From DASSUW01 sp963759375 (GTDB taxonomy: Bacteria; Actinomycetota; Thermoleophilia; Solirubrobacterales; Solirubrobacteraceae), in NCBI GenBank assembly GCA_963759375.1, contig CAVWYY010000006.1, forward strand, positions 663,236 through 727,235: a DNA stretch of 64,000 nt, written 5' to 3'. Both the position numbers and the translations under genes were made by a program. Below are positions 24,862-32,765 of this stretch, piece after piece (position 1 is the first letter of the stretch; each line of letters begins with the position of its first letter). Under the pieces are notes generated by a model that saw only the letters and a program-made list of their open reading frames with translations, was not told where the DNA came from and did no database searches.

Positions 24862-25453
24862 GTGACGCATGCGACGCGGGGCGTCTACGACCTGCTGACG
24901 GCGGACCTGCTGACGGCGGACGGGTTCAACGTGAGCGTCGTGCAGAACCAGACGCTCTCGCTCCAGAGCGACGTCGAGACCACCCACAACGTGCTCGACC
25001 TGCAGGACGGCCCGGCGATCCTCGTCGGCCACTCCTACGGCGGCGCGGTCATCACCGAAGCCGGTCGCCACGAGCGCGTGGCCGGACTCGTGTACATCGC
25101 GGCGTTCGCGCCGGACGCCGGTGAGTCCGTCAACACGCTGATCGCCGACCCGCCGCCCGGTGCGCCCGTTCCTCCGATCCTCCCGCCCGTCGACGGGTTC
25201 CTGTTCCTCGACCGGGAGAAGTTCGCCCACTCGTTCGCGGCCGATCTCTCGGCGGAGGATGCCGCCTTCATGGCCGACTCGCAGGTCCCGTGGGGCGTCG
25301 ACGCGCTCGGCGGCGCAATCTCCGAGCCGGCGTGGCGCAGCAGGCCGAGCTGGTACCTGGTCGCCAGCGACGATCGCATGATCCCGCCGCCGGCCCAGCG
25401 ATTCATGTCCGAGCGCGCGGGCTCGACCGTCGTCGAAGAGGGCGGCAGCAATG
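24862..25453 (+). pseudogene. Truncated alpha/beta hydrolase, catalytic His lost
   Basis: The core of an alpha/beta hydrolase is obvious: GVYDLLTADGF, NVLDLQDGPAILVGHSYGG with the nucleophile Ser, AGLVYIAAFAPDAGES, VPWGVDALGGAISEPAWRSRPSWYLVASDDRMIPPPAQRFMSERAG with the acidic residue. The N-terminal HGxFADxSSW oxyanion strand is absent, and a 15-bp block (CTGCTGACGGCGGAC) is duplicated at 24892-24921. After T-V-V-E-E-G-G-S the frame runs directly into an unrelated Dps-like fragment, so the histidine of the triad is gone. Not a working enzyme. Confidence 0.75.
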
Positions 25454-25811
25454 GACCTGCTACGGACGCGAGTTCGTCAGCGTGCACCGTCACCTGGGCC
25501 AGGTCGTGGACGAATGGCGAGAGCTCGAAGATGTCGTCGCCGGGCGCGCGGCAGCGATCGGGATCGCTCTCGATGGCACCGCTGCAGCGGTCATCGAACT
25601 GGACGATCATCAGTCGTTGGAGCCGGGCTTCACCGAGGTCGGGGGCGCCGTCGAGCGGCTCTGCTCACAGCTCTGGGACATCGCGCTTCGGGTTCGCGGA
25701 CGCGGAGAGCCGCTCGGCGCGCTCGACGCCGTCTCTCAGCACGTGCTCATCGGGGTCCAGCGCAAGCTCGAAGAGCAGCTCTGGATGCTGCGCGCACAGC
25801 TGGCCGACTAG
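25448..25811 (+). pseudogene. C-terminal remnant of a Dps/ferritin-like protein
   Basis: In the frame ending at 25811 the translation reads FVSVHRHLGQVVDEWRELED, continuing to VERLCSQLWDIALRVRGRGEPLGALDAVSQHVLIGVQRKLEEQLWMLRAQL. This matches the second half of Dps-like four-helix-bundle proteins (the HxxLGxxxDEWRELxD helix carries ferroxidase ligands). The N-terminal 50 or so residues, including the usual HWN segment, are missing and there is no usable start codon. It is fused out of frame to the hydrolase remnant, implying one deletion that removed the end of one gene and the start of the other. Confidence 0.7.
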
Positions 25812-25822
25812 GGGCTGAGCGA

Positions 25823-26179
25823 TCAGCCAGGGTCCTGCGAGCTGTAGGGCTCGTCGGCCCCGCGCATGTCGCGATAACGGCGATCGAAGAGCGCCAGGAC
25901 GGCGCTCACGTCGGACGGCCCGTGGACCTCGTGCGTGACCTGCTCGGACTCCGGAGCCGGGCTGGCCGCCTCGGCGTCGCCGTGCTCGACGAGCGCGTCA
26001 TGCTCGGGATGCCAGAACGACAGCTCCGCCACTCCGCGTTCCGGGTACAAGACGCCGAGCTCGAGCTGCTCGTACCGGACGACCGCGGCGCCGTCTGCGC
26101 GGCGCTCGATCCGAACGCCCGGCCACGTGTCGAGCTCGTTGGCGATCTCGTCGATCAGCGCGTCCGTTCGCGACATCAC
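25823..26179 (-). CDS. Luciferase-like (DUF5519) small protein
   Basis: This 118-residue protein begins SRTDALIDEIANELDTWPGV, continues VRIERRADGAAVVRYEQLELGVLYPERGVAELSFWHPEHDALVEHG and ends with HGPSDVSAVLALFDRRYRDM. This is the pattern of DUF5519/luciferase-domain proteins, which bind a ligand but have no proven reaction in bacteria. It is convergent with the Dps remnant and monocistronic. Confidence 0.78.
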   Translation of the reverse strand: MMSRTDALIDEIANELDTWPGVRIERRADGAAVVRYEQLELGVLYPERGVAELSFWHPEHDALVEHGDAEAASPAPESEQVTHEVHGPSDVSAVLALFDRRYRDMRGADEPYSSQDPG

Positions 26180-26360
26180 TCGATCCTACGCTAGGCCGCG
26201 GTTGCGGGACGGCGGACGTGCCGGACCAGCACCGCCGCCGCGAGTCCTCCGAGCACGATCGAGCCGCCGGCGACGAGCATCGTGAGGATGGAGCCCGCCC
26301 CGTGGGTGCAGACCAGGGCATTCGACGGGCGCGAAGCGGCGGTGATCAGCGCAAGATCTA

Positions 26361-26374
26361 GTTGTCTTCACAAC
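26361..26374. promoter_or_regulatory. Short inverted repeat upstream of the epoxide hydrolase gene
   Basis: GTTGT-CTTC-ACAAC lies 24 bases before the ATG at 26398, between an AT-richer stretch and the ribosome-binding site AGAGGAGA. Its place suggests a repressor operator or a transcription start region; short palindromes can also arise by chance. Confidence 0.3.
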
Positions 26375-26397
26375 CACCTCACTAAGAGGAGACCATC

Positions 26398-27300
26398 ATG
26401 ATCACCGCAACCGACACCTACACAAGCCCCGCGATCGACGGCCTCAGCGGCCTTCGCGAGGGCTTCGCCGAGGTCGGCGACGTGACGCTGCATTACGTCG
26501 AGGCCGGCGAAGGGCCGCTGGTCGTCCTGCTGCACGGCTTCCCGGAGTTCTGGTACGGCTGGCGCCAGCAGATCGCACCGCTCGTGGACGCGGGCTTCCG
26601 CGTCGTCGCGCCCGACCTGCGCGGCTACAACCTGTCCTCGAAGCCGGACAGCTTCGACGACTACACGGCCGACAAGCCGGCCGCAGACGTCCGCGGTCTC
26701 ATCCGCGAGCTCGGCGCCGAGTCCGCGATGGTCGTCGGCCACGACTGGGGCGGAAGCGTCGCCTGGACCCTGGCGATGAACCACCCGGAGGTCGTCGACC
26801 GCCTGGCCATCCTGAACGCGGCCCATCCGCGCAAGCTGAACGAAGGACTGCGCAGCCCGCGCCAGCTCCTGCGGTCCTGGTACTTCTTCTACTTCCAGTC
26901 CCCGAAGCTGCCCGAGCGCCGTGCGCGCCGCCGGCACTGGCGGTTCTTCAAGCGCTTCTTGCGCGACGCCCGCCCGCCGTACACGGCGGAGGAGCTCGAT
27001 CGCTACGTCGAGGCGTGGTCCCAGCCAGGGGCAGCCAAGGCGATGATCGACTACTACCGCGCCGCGGTCCGACTGGGGTCGAAGCAGGAGATCCGCCCGA
27101 TCTCGGCGCCCACCCTGGTCATCTGGGGGCAGGGCGATCGCTACCTCGGCTCCAAGCTCGCCGAGCCGCACCACGAGGACGTGCCCAACCTCGAGCGGGT
27201 CGAGCGCCTGCCCGACGCGTCCCACTGGGTCCACCACGACGAGGCCGAGCGCGTGAACGAACTGCTCATCGACTTCCTCGCCCCGGCCGTCCGCCGATGA
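26398..27300 (+). CDS. Alpha/beta hydrolase, epoxide hydrolase type
   Basis: This 300-residue protein has the epoxide hydrolase hallmarks: oxyanion motif L-L-H-G-F-P-E-F-W-Y, nucleophile elbow V-V-G-H-D-W-G-G with Asp as nucleophile, a cap with conserved tyrosines (SWYFFYFQ), an acidic residue in I-W-G-Q-G-D-R-Y, and catalytic His in L-P-D-A-S-H-W-V-H-H. It would hydrolyse epoxides or haloalkane-like compounds to diols. Strong ribosome-binding site AGAGGAGA. A clean terminator hairpin follows at 27322. Confidence 0.9.
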   Translation: MITATDTYTSPAIDGLSGLREGFAEVGDVTLHYVEAGEGPLVVLLHGFPEFWYGWRQQIAPLVDAGFRVVAPDLRGYNLSSKPDSFDDYTADKPAADVRGLIRELGAESAMVVGHDWGGSVAWTLAMNHPEVVDRLAILNAAHPRKLNEGLRSPRQLLRSWYFFYFQSPKLPERRARRRHWRFFKRFLRDARPPYTAEELDRYVEAWSQPGAAKAMIDYYRAAVRLGSKQEIRPISAPTLVIWGQGDRYLGSKLAEPHHEDVPNLERVERLPDASHWVHHDEAERVNELLIDFLAPAVRR

Positions 27301-27321
27301 CGTAGCCGCCCGACACGACGA

Positions 27322-27353
27322 CGGGAAAGGCCTGCATTTGCAGGCCTTTCCCG
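27322..27353 (+). terminator. Perfect 15-bp hairpin after the epoxide hydrolase gene
   Basis: CGGGAAAGGCCTGCA (27322-27336), a 2-base spacer, then its exact complement (27339-27353), followed by TTTCG. It begins 21 bases after the stop. Because it is perfectly symmetric and the minus strand can form the same stem, it may work in both directions. Confidence 0.85.
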
Positions 27354-27529
27354 TTTCGCGGGCGAGACAGGAATTGAACCCGGCGCCGCACCCGCCCACT
27401 CAGGTCGCTTCCGTGCAAGCGGTACGGCGATCGGCGGGCCATGTCGCGTGAGGCAGCGGAGTTGTTGAGCGGCGGCGCCGGCCGCGGTTGATTTGAGTCC
27501 TCTGACCCCAAGTCCTCACGGAGGCTCAA

Positions 27530-28060
27530 ATGCCCAGACGGATGCTGCATCTTCTCGGCGCGCTGCTCGCGGTGGCCGCCATCGTGGCCGTTCCATCGGC
27601 AGCTTCAGGCGCGACGCACTCGACCGCGAAGGCGAGCGGCGACCCCGGCGGTGGCTGTTACGACCACAACCCGCCGTGGTCGGGGTGGGGCCACGGCTGG
27701 TGGCACCACGGCGGACAGCACCGCTACTGGCACGGCTGGGGCGACGGCAACGGCTACTTCGGCGGCTCGTCGTGGGACCACGGTTGTGACGCGCTGCACA
27801 CAGGCAAGGTCGCGCAGGTGAAGGTCGCTGTCGCGAAGATGCGCGATGGCAAGTGCCAGCACCTGCTCGGGCACGGCGGGCGCCTGAGCCGCACGCGCAG
27901 CTGCGGGGTCCGGCACTGGTTGACCGCCGCCGGCACGCGTCACTGGCGCTACCAGATCCACCGCCGCCTGCCGCACGGCCGCTACCGGCTGCACCGGCGG
28001 GCCATCGACGGCTCCGGCAACCGCGAAGCGCCGGACGTCTGGCACGTGCGGATCAGGTAG
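27530..28060 (+). CDS. Secreted His/Gly/Trp-rich protein
   Basis: GGAGG lies upstream of ATG 27530. A Sec signal peptide (residues 1-28, ending SGA) leads into a Gly/His/Trp-rich segment (residues 36-86, for example WGHGWWHHGGQHRYWHGWGD) with two Cys. A basic domain of about 90 residues follows, with VAQVKVAVAKMRDGKCQHLL, RTRSCGVRHWLTAAGTRHW, LPHGRYRLHRRAIDGSGN. The C-terminal part has the pattern of bacterial Ig-like domains that end in R-A-x-D-x-x-G-N, common in secreted actinobacterial proteins. The His cluster suggests metal binding. Function unknown. Confidence 0.75.
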   Translation: MPRRMLHLLGALLAVAAIVAVPSAASGATHSTAKASGDPGGGCYDHNPPWSGWGHGWWHHGGQHRYWHGWGDGNGYFGGSSWDHGCDALHTGKVAQVKVAVAKMRDGKCQHLLGHGGRLSRTRSCGVRHWLTAAGTRHWRYQIHRRLPHGRYRLHRRAIDGSGNREAPDVWHVRIR

Positions 28061-28158
28061 CGGGTCACGGCACGTGGGATCGACCGGCTCCCGTTTCGTG
28101 ATCGGATGATCGGCGATTCCGTTTGGGCGCGCGCGATGTGCCGTCCAACGTTTCACAC

Positions 28159-29157
28159 ATGAGCCGACGCCTCCCCGCCTCCGTCCTCGTCCTGGCCGTG
28201 CTGATCATCGCCGCGGTGATCGTGGTCCCCGCTCTCGGCGGCGAGGACGGCTCGAACCCGCTGGCGGCGCCCACCGACCGCACCGCCGGCGGCTTCCAGG
28301 ACACGGTGGCGCGCGCCCTCCCCTCGGTCGTGCTGATCGAGCGGGCGGGCGCGCTCGGCTCGGGCGTCGTACTCGACGACGGCGGCCACATCGTCACCAA
28401 CGCCCACGTGGTCGGCGACGCGCGGACGTTCACGGTCACGACGTCCGACGGCGCCAAGCATGAGGCGACGCTCTCCGGCGCGTTCCCGCAGGGGGACCTC
28501 GCGGTGATCGACGTGCAAGGCGCGAAGCTGCGGCCGGCGACGTTCGCCGACTCGTCGCAGGTGAAGGTCGGTGAGCTGGCGCTGGCGATCGGCAACCCGC
28601 TCGGCCTGCAGTCGAGCGTCACCCAGGGCATCGTCAGCTCCAACAGCCGGACGGTGCCCGAGGGCAACGGCGTCGCGCTGCCGTCGCTGATCCAGACGAG
28701 CGCGCCGATCAACCCCGGCAACAGCGGCGGCGCGCTGGTGGACGAGACCGGCGCGGTCATCGGGATCCCGACGCTGAACGCCGGGCTCAACGGCCAGCCG
28801 GCGTCCGGGATCGGCTTCGCAATCTCGAGCAACACGGTCACGTCGATCGCCCGCCAGCTCGCCGACAAGGGCGAGGTCTCAAATTCAGCGCGCGCGTGGC
28901 TCGGCGTCGACCTGCGGTCGGTCCCGCAGCGCGGCGCGTTCGTCGCCGCGGTCGTGCGCGGCGGCCCCGCGGCCGACGCCGGGATCCGGCCCGGCGACAT
29001 GATCGCCCGTGTCGCCGGCAAGCCGGTCCCGACCGTCGACGACCTCGCGGTCGCGCTCGCCGAGCTGAAGGCCGGCGACCGCGTCCCGGTCGATCTGCAC
29101 GCGCAGACCGGGTCGCGCACCGTGCAGGTGACGCTCGGGCATATCCCGCCCGCTTGA
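28159..29157 (+). CDS. HtrA-like serine protease with PDZ domain
   Basis: ATG 28159 gives 332 residues. A membrane anchor (residues 6-25) precedes a trypsin-like domain with triad His in V-T-N-A-H-V-V, Asp in Q-G-D-L-A-V-I and Ser in P-G-N-S-G-G-A-L. A PDZ domain (about 245-330) follows with FVAAVVRGGPAADAGIRPGDMI. This is the standard HtrA/DegP arrangement for envelope protein quality control. It is related to the PDZ-less lipoprotein at 7341-8093, sharing SSVTQGIVSS and AEGNGV/PEGNGV loops. Monocistronic. Confidence 0.9.
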   Translation: MSRRLPASVLVLAVLIIAAVIVVPALGGEDGSNPLAAPTDRTAGGFQDTVARALPSVVLIERAGALGSGVVLDDGGHIVTNAHVVGDARTFTVTTSDGAKHEATLSGAFPQGDLAVIDVQGAKLRPATFADSSQVKVGELALAIGNPLGLQSSVTQGIVSSNSRTVPEGNGVALPSLIQTSAPINPGNSGGALVDETGAVIGIPTLNAGLNGQPASGIGFAISSNTVTSIARQLADKGEVSNSARAWLGVDLRSVPQRGAFVAAVVRGGPAADAGIRPGDMIARVAGKPVPTVDDLAVALAELKAGDRVPVDLHAQTGSRTVQVTLGHIPPA

Positions 29158-29260
29158 CACGCCCGAGCCCTCGAGCTCGTGGAACGTCACCGAGCCGGCA
29201 ATCACCCGACGACGAGATGCGTCGTGACTCACGAAGAGCGCTGGCCGTAGGGTGCGGCGC

Positions 29261-30193
29261 GTGATCATCGACGTCGCCGCCGATCTGTCCGTGCTGACCG
29301 TCCTGGCCGAGCGCTCCGAGCAGGAGACGATTCTCGGCGCGCTTCGCGGGGCCGAGGTGCCGGTCGCGGTGTGGAGCACCCGGGACCCGGTGCTCCTGAC
29401 CGACACCGCGCGGATCGGCGCGCTCGACCCGGGGCTGCGCGACGCCGTGCTCGCTCTCTACGGCTCGTACCCGCGCGTCGTCCGCTACGACGGTGTCGAG
29501 GTCTCCTGGTCGCCGACCGTCTACCCGCGCGTGTGGTGCCCCACCATCGACACCGTGTTCTTCGCGCGCAGCCTCAAGCAGTACCTGACCGACACGACCC
29601 GCGTCGCTGAGATCGGTACTGGAAGCGGCTACCTGCTCAAGTACGCGCTCGCGCACGGCCCCGGGATCGAGCGCGCCGTCGCCTCGGACATCAACCTCGA
29701 CGCGCTGCGCTGCGCATCCGACGCGCTCGCGGGCGTCAGGCACGGGGCGTCCGTCTCGCTGGTCAACCCGCAGGCCGACGACGAGACCGTCGGCTTCTCC
29801 GGCACCTTCGACCTGGTGCTCTGCAACCCCCCGTACATCCCGCGCCCCGTCGAGCGCCATGACAACCCATACGAGGGCCTGGATCTGATCTCGAAGCTGG
29901 CGCGCGAGGGCGCCGGCCTGCTCACCGACGGCGGCGTGATGCTGCTGAACATCTCATCGTTGGCCTCGGACCGGCCGCTCGACTGGCTGCACGACGCCGG
30001 CTGGCAGGTCGCCGAGGTCGACCGAATGACCGTCCCGCTGAAGGTCAACGCGGTCACGAGCGGCGTGACGCCCGAGTCGCGCGCCTGGCTGAGCCACCTG
30101 CGCGGCCGAGGCATGCTCCCGCCGACCGACGCCGACCGCGGCTACCGGTTCTGGCACGAGCTGCGGGTCTTCGAATGCCGGCTCAGCGGCTGA
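29261..30193 (+). CDS. SAM-dependent methyltransferase of the N5-glutamine (PrmC/HemK-like) type
   Basis: This protein of about 310 residues contains motif I V-A-E-I-G-T-G-S-G-Y, an acidic residue in ASDINLDAL and the substrate motif L-C-N-P-P-Y-I-P that identifies N5-glutamine or N6-adenine methyltransferases. The N-terminal 100 residues (VIIDVAADLSVLTVLAE) are not the PrmC recognition domain, so the target may be another protein or a small molecule. GTG 29261 is preferred over GTG 29252. The end of the gene runs straight into a DUF4062 remnant. Confidence 0.8.
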   Translation: MIIDVAADLSVLTVLAERSEQETILGALRGAEVPVAVWSTRDPVLLTDTARIGALDPGLRDAVLALYGSYPRVVRYDGVEVSWSPTVYPRVWCPTIDTVFFARSLKQYLTDTTRVAEIGTGSGYLLKYALAHGPGIERAVASDINLDALRCASDALAGVRHGASVSLVNPQADDETVGFSGTFDLVLCNPPYIPRPVERHDNPYEGLDLISKLAREGAGLLTDGGVMLLNISSLASDRPLDWLHDAGWQVAEVDRMTVPLKVNAVTSGVTPESRAWLSHLRGRGMLPPTDADRGYRFWHELRVFECRLSG

Positions 30194-30342
30194 CGCCGGT
30201 GATGTTCGAGCTCGGCGCCCGCCCGCATGGGCCGCAGGATCTCTACCGGGCCTACCTGGCACAGAGCGACGTCTTCGTCGGGCTCTACTGGCAGCGCTAC
30301 GGGCAGGTCGGCGCGGACACTGGCTTGCACCAAGGGGGATAA
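30181..30342 (+). pseudogene. Remnant of a DUF4062 protein
   Basis: In the frame ending at TAA 30340-30342 the translation reads QRLTPVMFELGARPHGPQDLYRAYLAQSDVFVGLYWQRYGQV. This is the conserved segment of DUF4062, a TIR-like N-terminal domain of large ATPase/TPR regulators, in which V-F-V-G-x-Y-W-Q-R-Y-G-W-V is the hallmark. About 40 residues survive, with no N-terminal strand and no downstream domains. It starts inside the last codons of the methyltransferase gene, marking an old deletion junction. Confidence 0.7.
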
Positions 30343-30357
30343 TCCGGCGGAGGCACG

Positions 30358-30879
30358 ATGTCCCTCAGAAGGGCAATCCGCGGAGTCTTGTTCGCGGCGC
30401 TCGCGCCGGTTGGGATGGCGGCGTGCGGAAGCTCGGACTCGAACAGCGACACCCGTGCCGCCGCCACCGCCCCGACGCCGACGCCGACGGCACAACCAAC
30501 GGCCAGGGATGGTCCGGCGAGCCTCAAGATCGGTCAGTCACGGCTCGGGCCGATCCTCGTCGACGCGAATGGACGCACCCTCTACCTCTTCAAGGAGGAC
30601 AAGCCCGACAGGGCGCTCTGTACCTCCGACTATCTGAACTGCACGACGGGCTGGCCGCCGCTCATGACGGCCGGGCACCCACGCGGCCAGGCGGGCGTCA
30701 AGACCCGACTCATCGGCTCCATTCACCGGACCAAACCGACCGGCTCGCAGGTCACCTACAACCACCACCCGCTCTACCTCTACATCGACGACGAGCAGCC
30801 CGGTGACGTGAACGGACAAGGGACCTACACCTACTGGTACGTCCTCTCCCCCAGCGGTCGTCCGATCACGAAGAAGTAG
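30358..30879 (+). CDS. COG4315-type secreted lipoprotein, second copy
   Basis: GGAGG precedes ATG 30358. The lipobox is G-M-A-A-C. A Thr/Pro linker follows, then the two family repeats: ILVDANGRTLYLFKEDKPD with CTTGWPPLMTA, and QVTYNHHPLYLYIDDE with YWYVLSPSGRPI. It is the same family as the protein at 22818 but diverged, and without the membrane partners seen there. It ends 14 bp inside the convergent L,D-transpeptidase gene. Confidence 0.87.
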   Translation: MSLRRAIRGVLFAALAPVGMAACGSSDSNSDTRAAATAPTPTPTAQPTARDGPASLKIGQSRLGPILVDANGRTLYLFKEDKPDRALCTSDYLNCTTGWPPLMTAGHPRGQAGVKTRLIGSIHRTKPTGSQVTYNHHPLYLYIDDEQPGDVNGQGTYTYWYVLSPSGRPITKK

Positions 30880-31600
30880 TCTTGATCACGAGGGGCGTGC
30901 CGATCGGCGTGAGCGCGTAAAGGCGCTCGATGTCGCGGTTGCGAACGCGCACGCAGCCGTGTGACGGGCGGCCCGGGATCAATCCGGGCTGATCGGTCCC
31001 GTGGATGCCGATCACGCCCCCGCCAGGCCAGTCGGTGAGCACGTCCGAGTACGCCGCCGTGCCCATCGCCCGCGTGCCGTACAGCGAGTTGCCGCTGACG
31101 TGGAACTTCTCGCGGATCCAGAAGTGGCCGGTCGGCGTCGGCGTGCCGGGCGCGCCCACGCCGACGCGCGCGCGGAAGCGTCGCTTCCCGTGCTTGTAGA
31201 GCGTGATGCGGAGCGCGCTGCGGTTCACCACGAGCCGCGTGTGGACGAGGTGGAACGGTCCGAGCGCGGAACGCCGGACCCAGCCCGTGACGTTGTTCGG
31301 TCGCTGCGGGAGGCGCAGCTGTACCCAGGTGACGCCCGCCACGCCCGATCGCTCGGCGAGGAGGACGTAGACCTCCGGGAACCCGTCCTCGGTGAGGAAG
31401 CGCAGGCGCCCCACCCGGCGCGACCGCGTGGTCGGCTGCGCGTACACCTTGACGGGCAGGGCGGCGCCGGCCCAGCGCGTGAACGTCGTCTCGTTCGACA
31501 GCCGTGCAGGAGCGGGCGGATGGGCGACCGCCGGAGCGGCGCTCGCCGCGACACAGATGGTCGCAGCGAGCGCCGTGGCTGCCGGGATCCCCAGCCTCAC
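30866..31600 (-). CDS. L,D-transpeptidase (YkuD) with SH3-like N-terminal domain
   Basis: GTG 31600 overlaps the upstream stop (GTGA). A signal peptide (about residues 1-30) is followed by an SH3-like wall-binding region (VKVYAQPTTRSRRVG to WVQLRLPQRPNNVTGWV). The YkuD catalytic domain (about 125-244) has G-I-H-G-T-D-Q-P and the active-site S-H-G-C-V-R-V-R-N-R-D with the nucleophile Cys. It forms 3-3 cross-links in peptidoglycan or attaches proteins to it. Confidence 0.92.
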   Translation of the reverse strand: MRLGIPAATALAATICVAASAAPAVAHPPAPARLSNETTFTRWAGAALPVKVYAQPTTRSRRVGRLRFLTEDGFPEVYVLLAERSGVAGVTWVQLRLPQRPNNVTGWVRRSALGPFHLVHTRLVVNRSALRITLYKHGKRRFRARVGVGAPGTPTPTGHFWIREKFHVSGNSLYGTRAMGTAAYSDVLTDWPGGGVIGIHGTDQPGLIPGRPSHGCVRVRNRDIERLYALTPIGTPLVIKTTSS

Positions 31601-31989
31601 CCCGTGAACCGCGGCGAGCTCTGGGCCGCGCGGGTGATCGTGAACCGCAGCGTGCTGCGATCGCCGGACGTGTCGGTCACAACCGCGCGGCCGCGGTGCG
31701 CGCCCACGCTCAGGCGACGGCACCGCATCCCCAGCACGAACGTGCCGTTGGACGTCGGGCGCGTGACGGTCTTGACGCGGTCGCCGTCGACATTGAAGGC
31801 GACGATGTCGATCGAGTCGCCGGTGACGGTGACCTTCGCGCGGCTGTCGGACACGCAGTCGCGTGGCTGGAGCAGCTTGGCGGAGTCGTCGTCGTCCTCG
31901 CCGGCGAGCGCCGAAGAGACGGGAAGGGCGAGCCCGGCGATGAGCACGGGCATGAGAAGCAGTGAACGTCGTGACACCGAGTACCTCAT
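31597..31989 (-). CDS. Secreted protein of unknown function upstream of the L,D-transpeptidase
   Basis: The likely start is ATG 31989 (MRYSVSRRSLLLMPVLIAGL), giving a signal peptide that ends near ALA-GEDDDD and 130 residues in all. The mature part is a compact beta-rich domain, DSRAKVTVTGDSIDIVAFNVDGD to RSTLRFTITRA, with two Cys (RDCVSD and GMRCRRL). It looks Ig-like. The GTGA overlap with the transpeptidase gene argues for coupled translation and a shared envelope role. Confidence 0.75.
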   Translation of the reverse strand: MRYSVSRRSLLLMPVLIAGLALPVSSALAGEDDDDSAKLLQPRDCVSDSRAKVTVTGDSIDIVAFNVDGDRVKTVTRPTSNGTFVLGMRCRRLSVGAHRGRAVVTDTSGDRSTLRFTITRAAQSSPRFTG

Positions 31990-32165
31990 GAGTCGGGAGC
32001 GAGGGTCGCGAGTGACGCTGGCGACCCGCCGCGGTGCTCGCAACAACCAGCAACGCTCACTCGACACGTGCGGCGTATCGCCCCGAACCGGGCGATTTGC
32101 AGCCGCGATCGAGGGATCGCCAGGACGCGATTGTCAAGCGCGACCGGCCCGCCGAAGCTCGCTTG

Positions 32166-32765
32166 ATGAAACGCCCTCCCCTCCCTGCCCTGCTCCTCAC
32201 AGGCTGTGCGCTGGTTCTCGGCGCAGCTGCCCAGCCGGCGGCGGGCGCGACGCGGCCGGACTGCCACCGCCACGAGTCACGATCGATCGGCGCCCCCGGC
32301 AACGGCCGGCTCGTCGACGGTGTCCTGTTCCCGGCACGAGGCCGCGACCACTTTCCGTGGAACTTCCGCGAGCAGCGAGTCGGCGGCTCGGACCGCACGC
32401 GCTGGGGCAACTGCCGCGTGGTGCGCGCAGTGCTGGGCGGCCTCGCCGCCTACCGCCGCCGGAACCCGGACGCCCCGCGCGTGGCCGTCGGCGACATGAG
32501 CCTGCGCCACGGCGGTGAAATCGACGGGCACGCGACACACGAGAACGGGCGCCAGATCGACCTCTACTTCCCGCGACGCGACCGCGACATGCGGGAGCCG
32601 CATACCGTCGGCCAGGTCGACCTGGAGCTGTCTCGCGCGCTGGTGCAAGCGATGCTCCACGCAGGCGCGTACCGCGTGCTGATCGGCCGGGACATCGACA
32701 TGGCCACCCCGCGACGCGTGCTACGGCGGCCGCACCACGACGACCACTTGCACGCGATGTTCTAG
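32166..32765 (+). CDS. MepA-like (M74) peptidoglycan peptidase
   Basis: This 199-residue secreted protein (signal peptide 1-27) ends with zinc-peptidase motifs of the penicillin-insensitive murein endopeptidase type: a His-Gly-x5-His region in VGDMSLRHGGEIDGHATHENGRQIDLYFPRRD with metal-binding His and Asp, and H-H-D-D-H-L-H-A-M-F at the very C-terminus. It should cleave peptidoglycan cross-bridges. It is divergent from the L,D-transpeptidase pair, so 30866-32765 forms a wall-remodelling module with a shared promoter region at 31990-32165. Confidence 0.82.
   Translation: MKRPPLPALLLTGCALVLGAAAQPAAGATRPDCHRHESRSIGAPGNGRLVDGVLFPARGRDHFPWNFREQRVGGSDRTRWGNCRVVRAVLGGLAAYRRRNPDAPRVAVGDMSLRHGGEIDGHATHENGRQIDLYFPRRDRDMREPHTVGQVDLELSRALVQAMLHAGAYRVLIGRDIDMATPRRVLRRPHHDDHLHAMF

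Noticed and set aside
26186..26320. Tiny hydrophobic frame on the minus strand (LVAGGSIVLGGLAAAVLV-like)
   Set aside because: About 29 codons from the first ATG, no ribosome-binding site; it could be a membrane-protein remnant, but there is no supporting context.
27361..27440. Complete tRNA gene
   Set aside because: Only the T-arm and acceptor-like 3' end is visible; no D-arm, anticodon stem or matching 5' acceptor could be found upstream.
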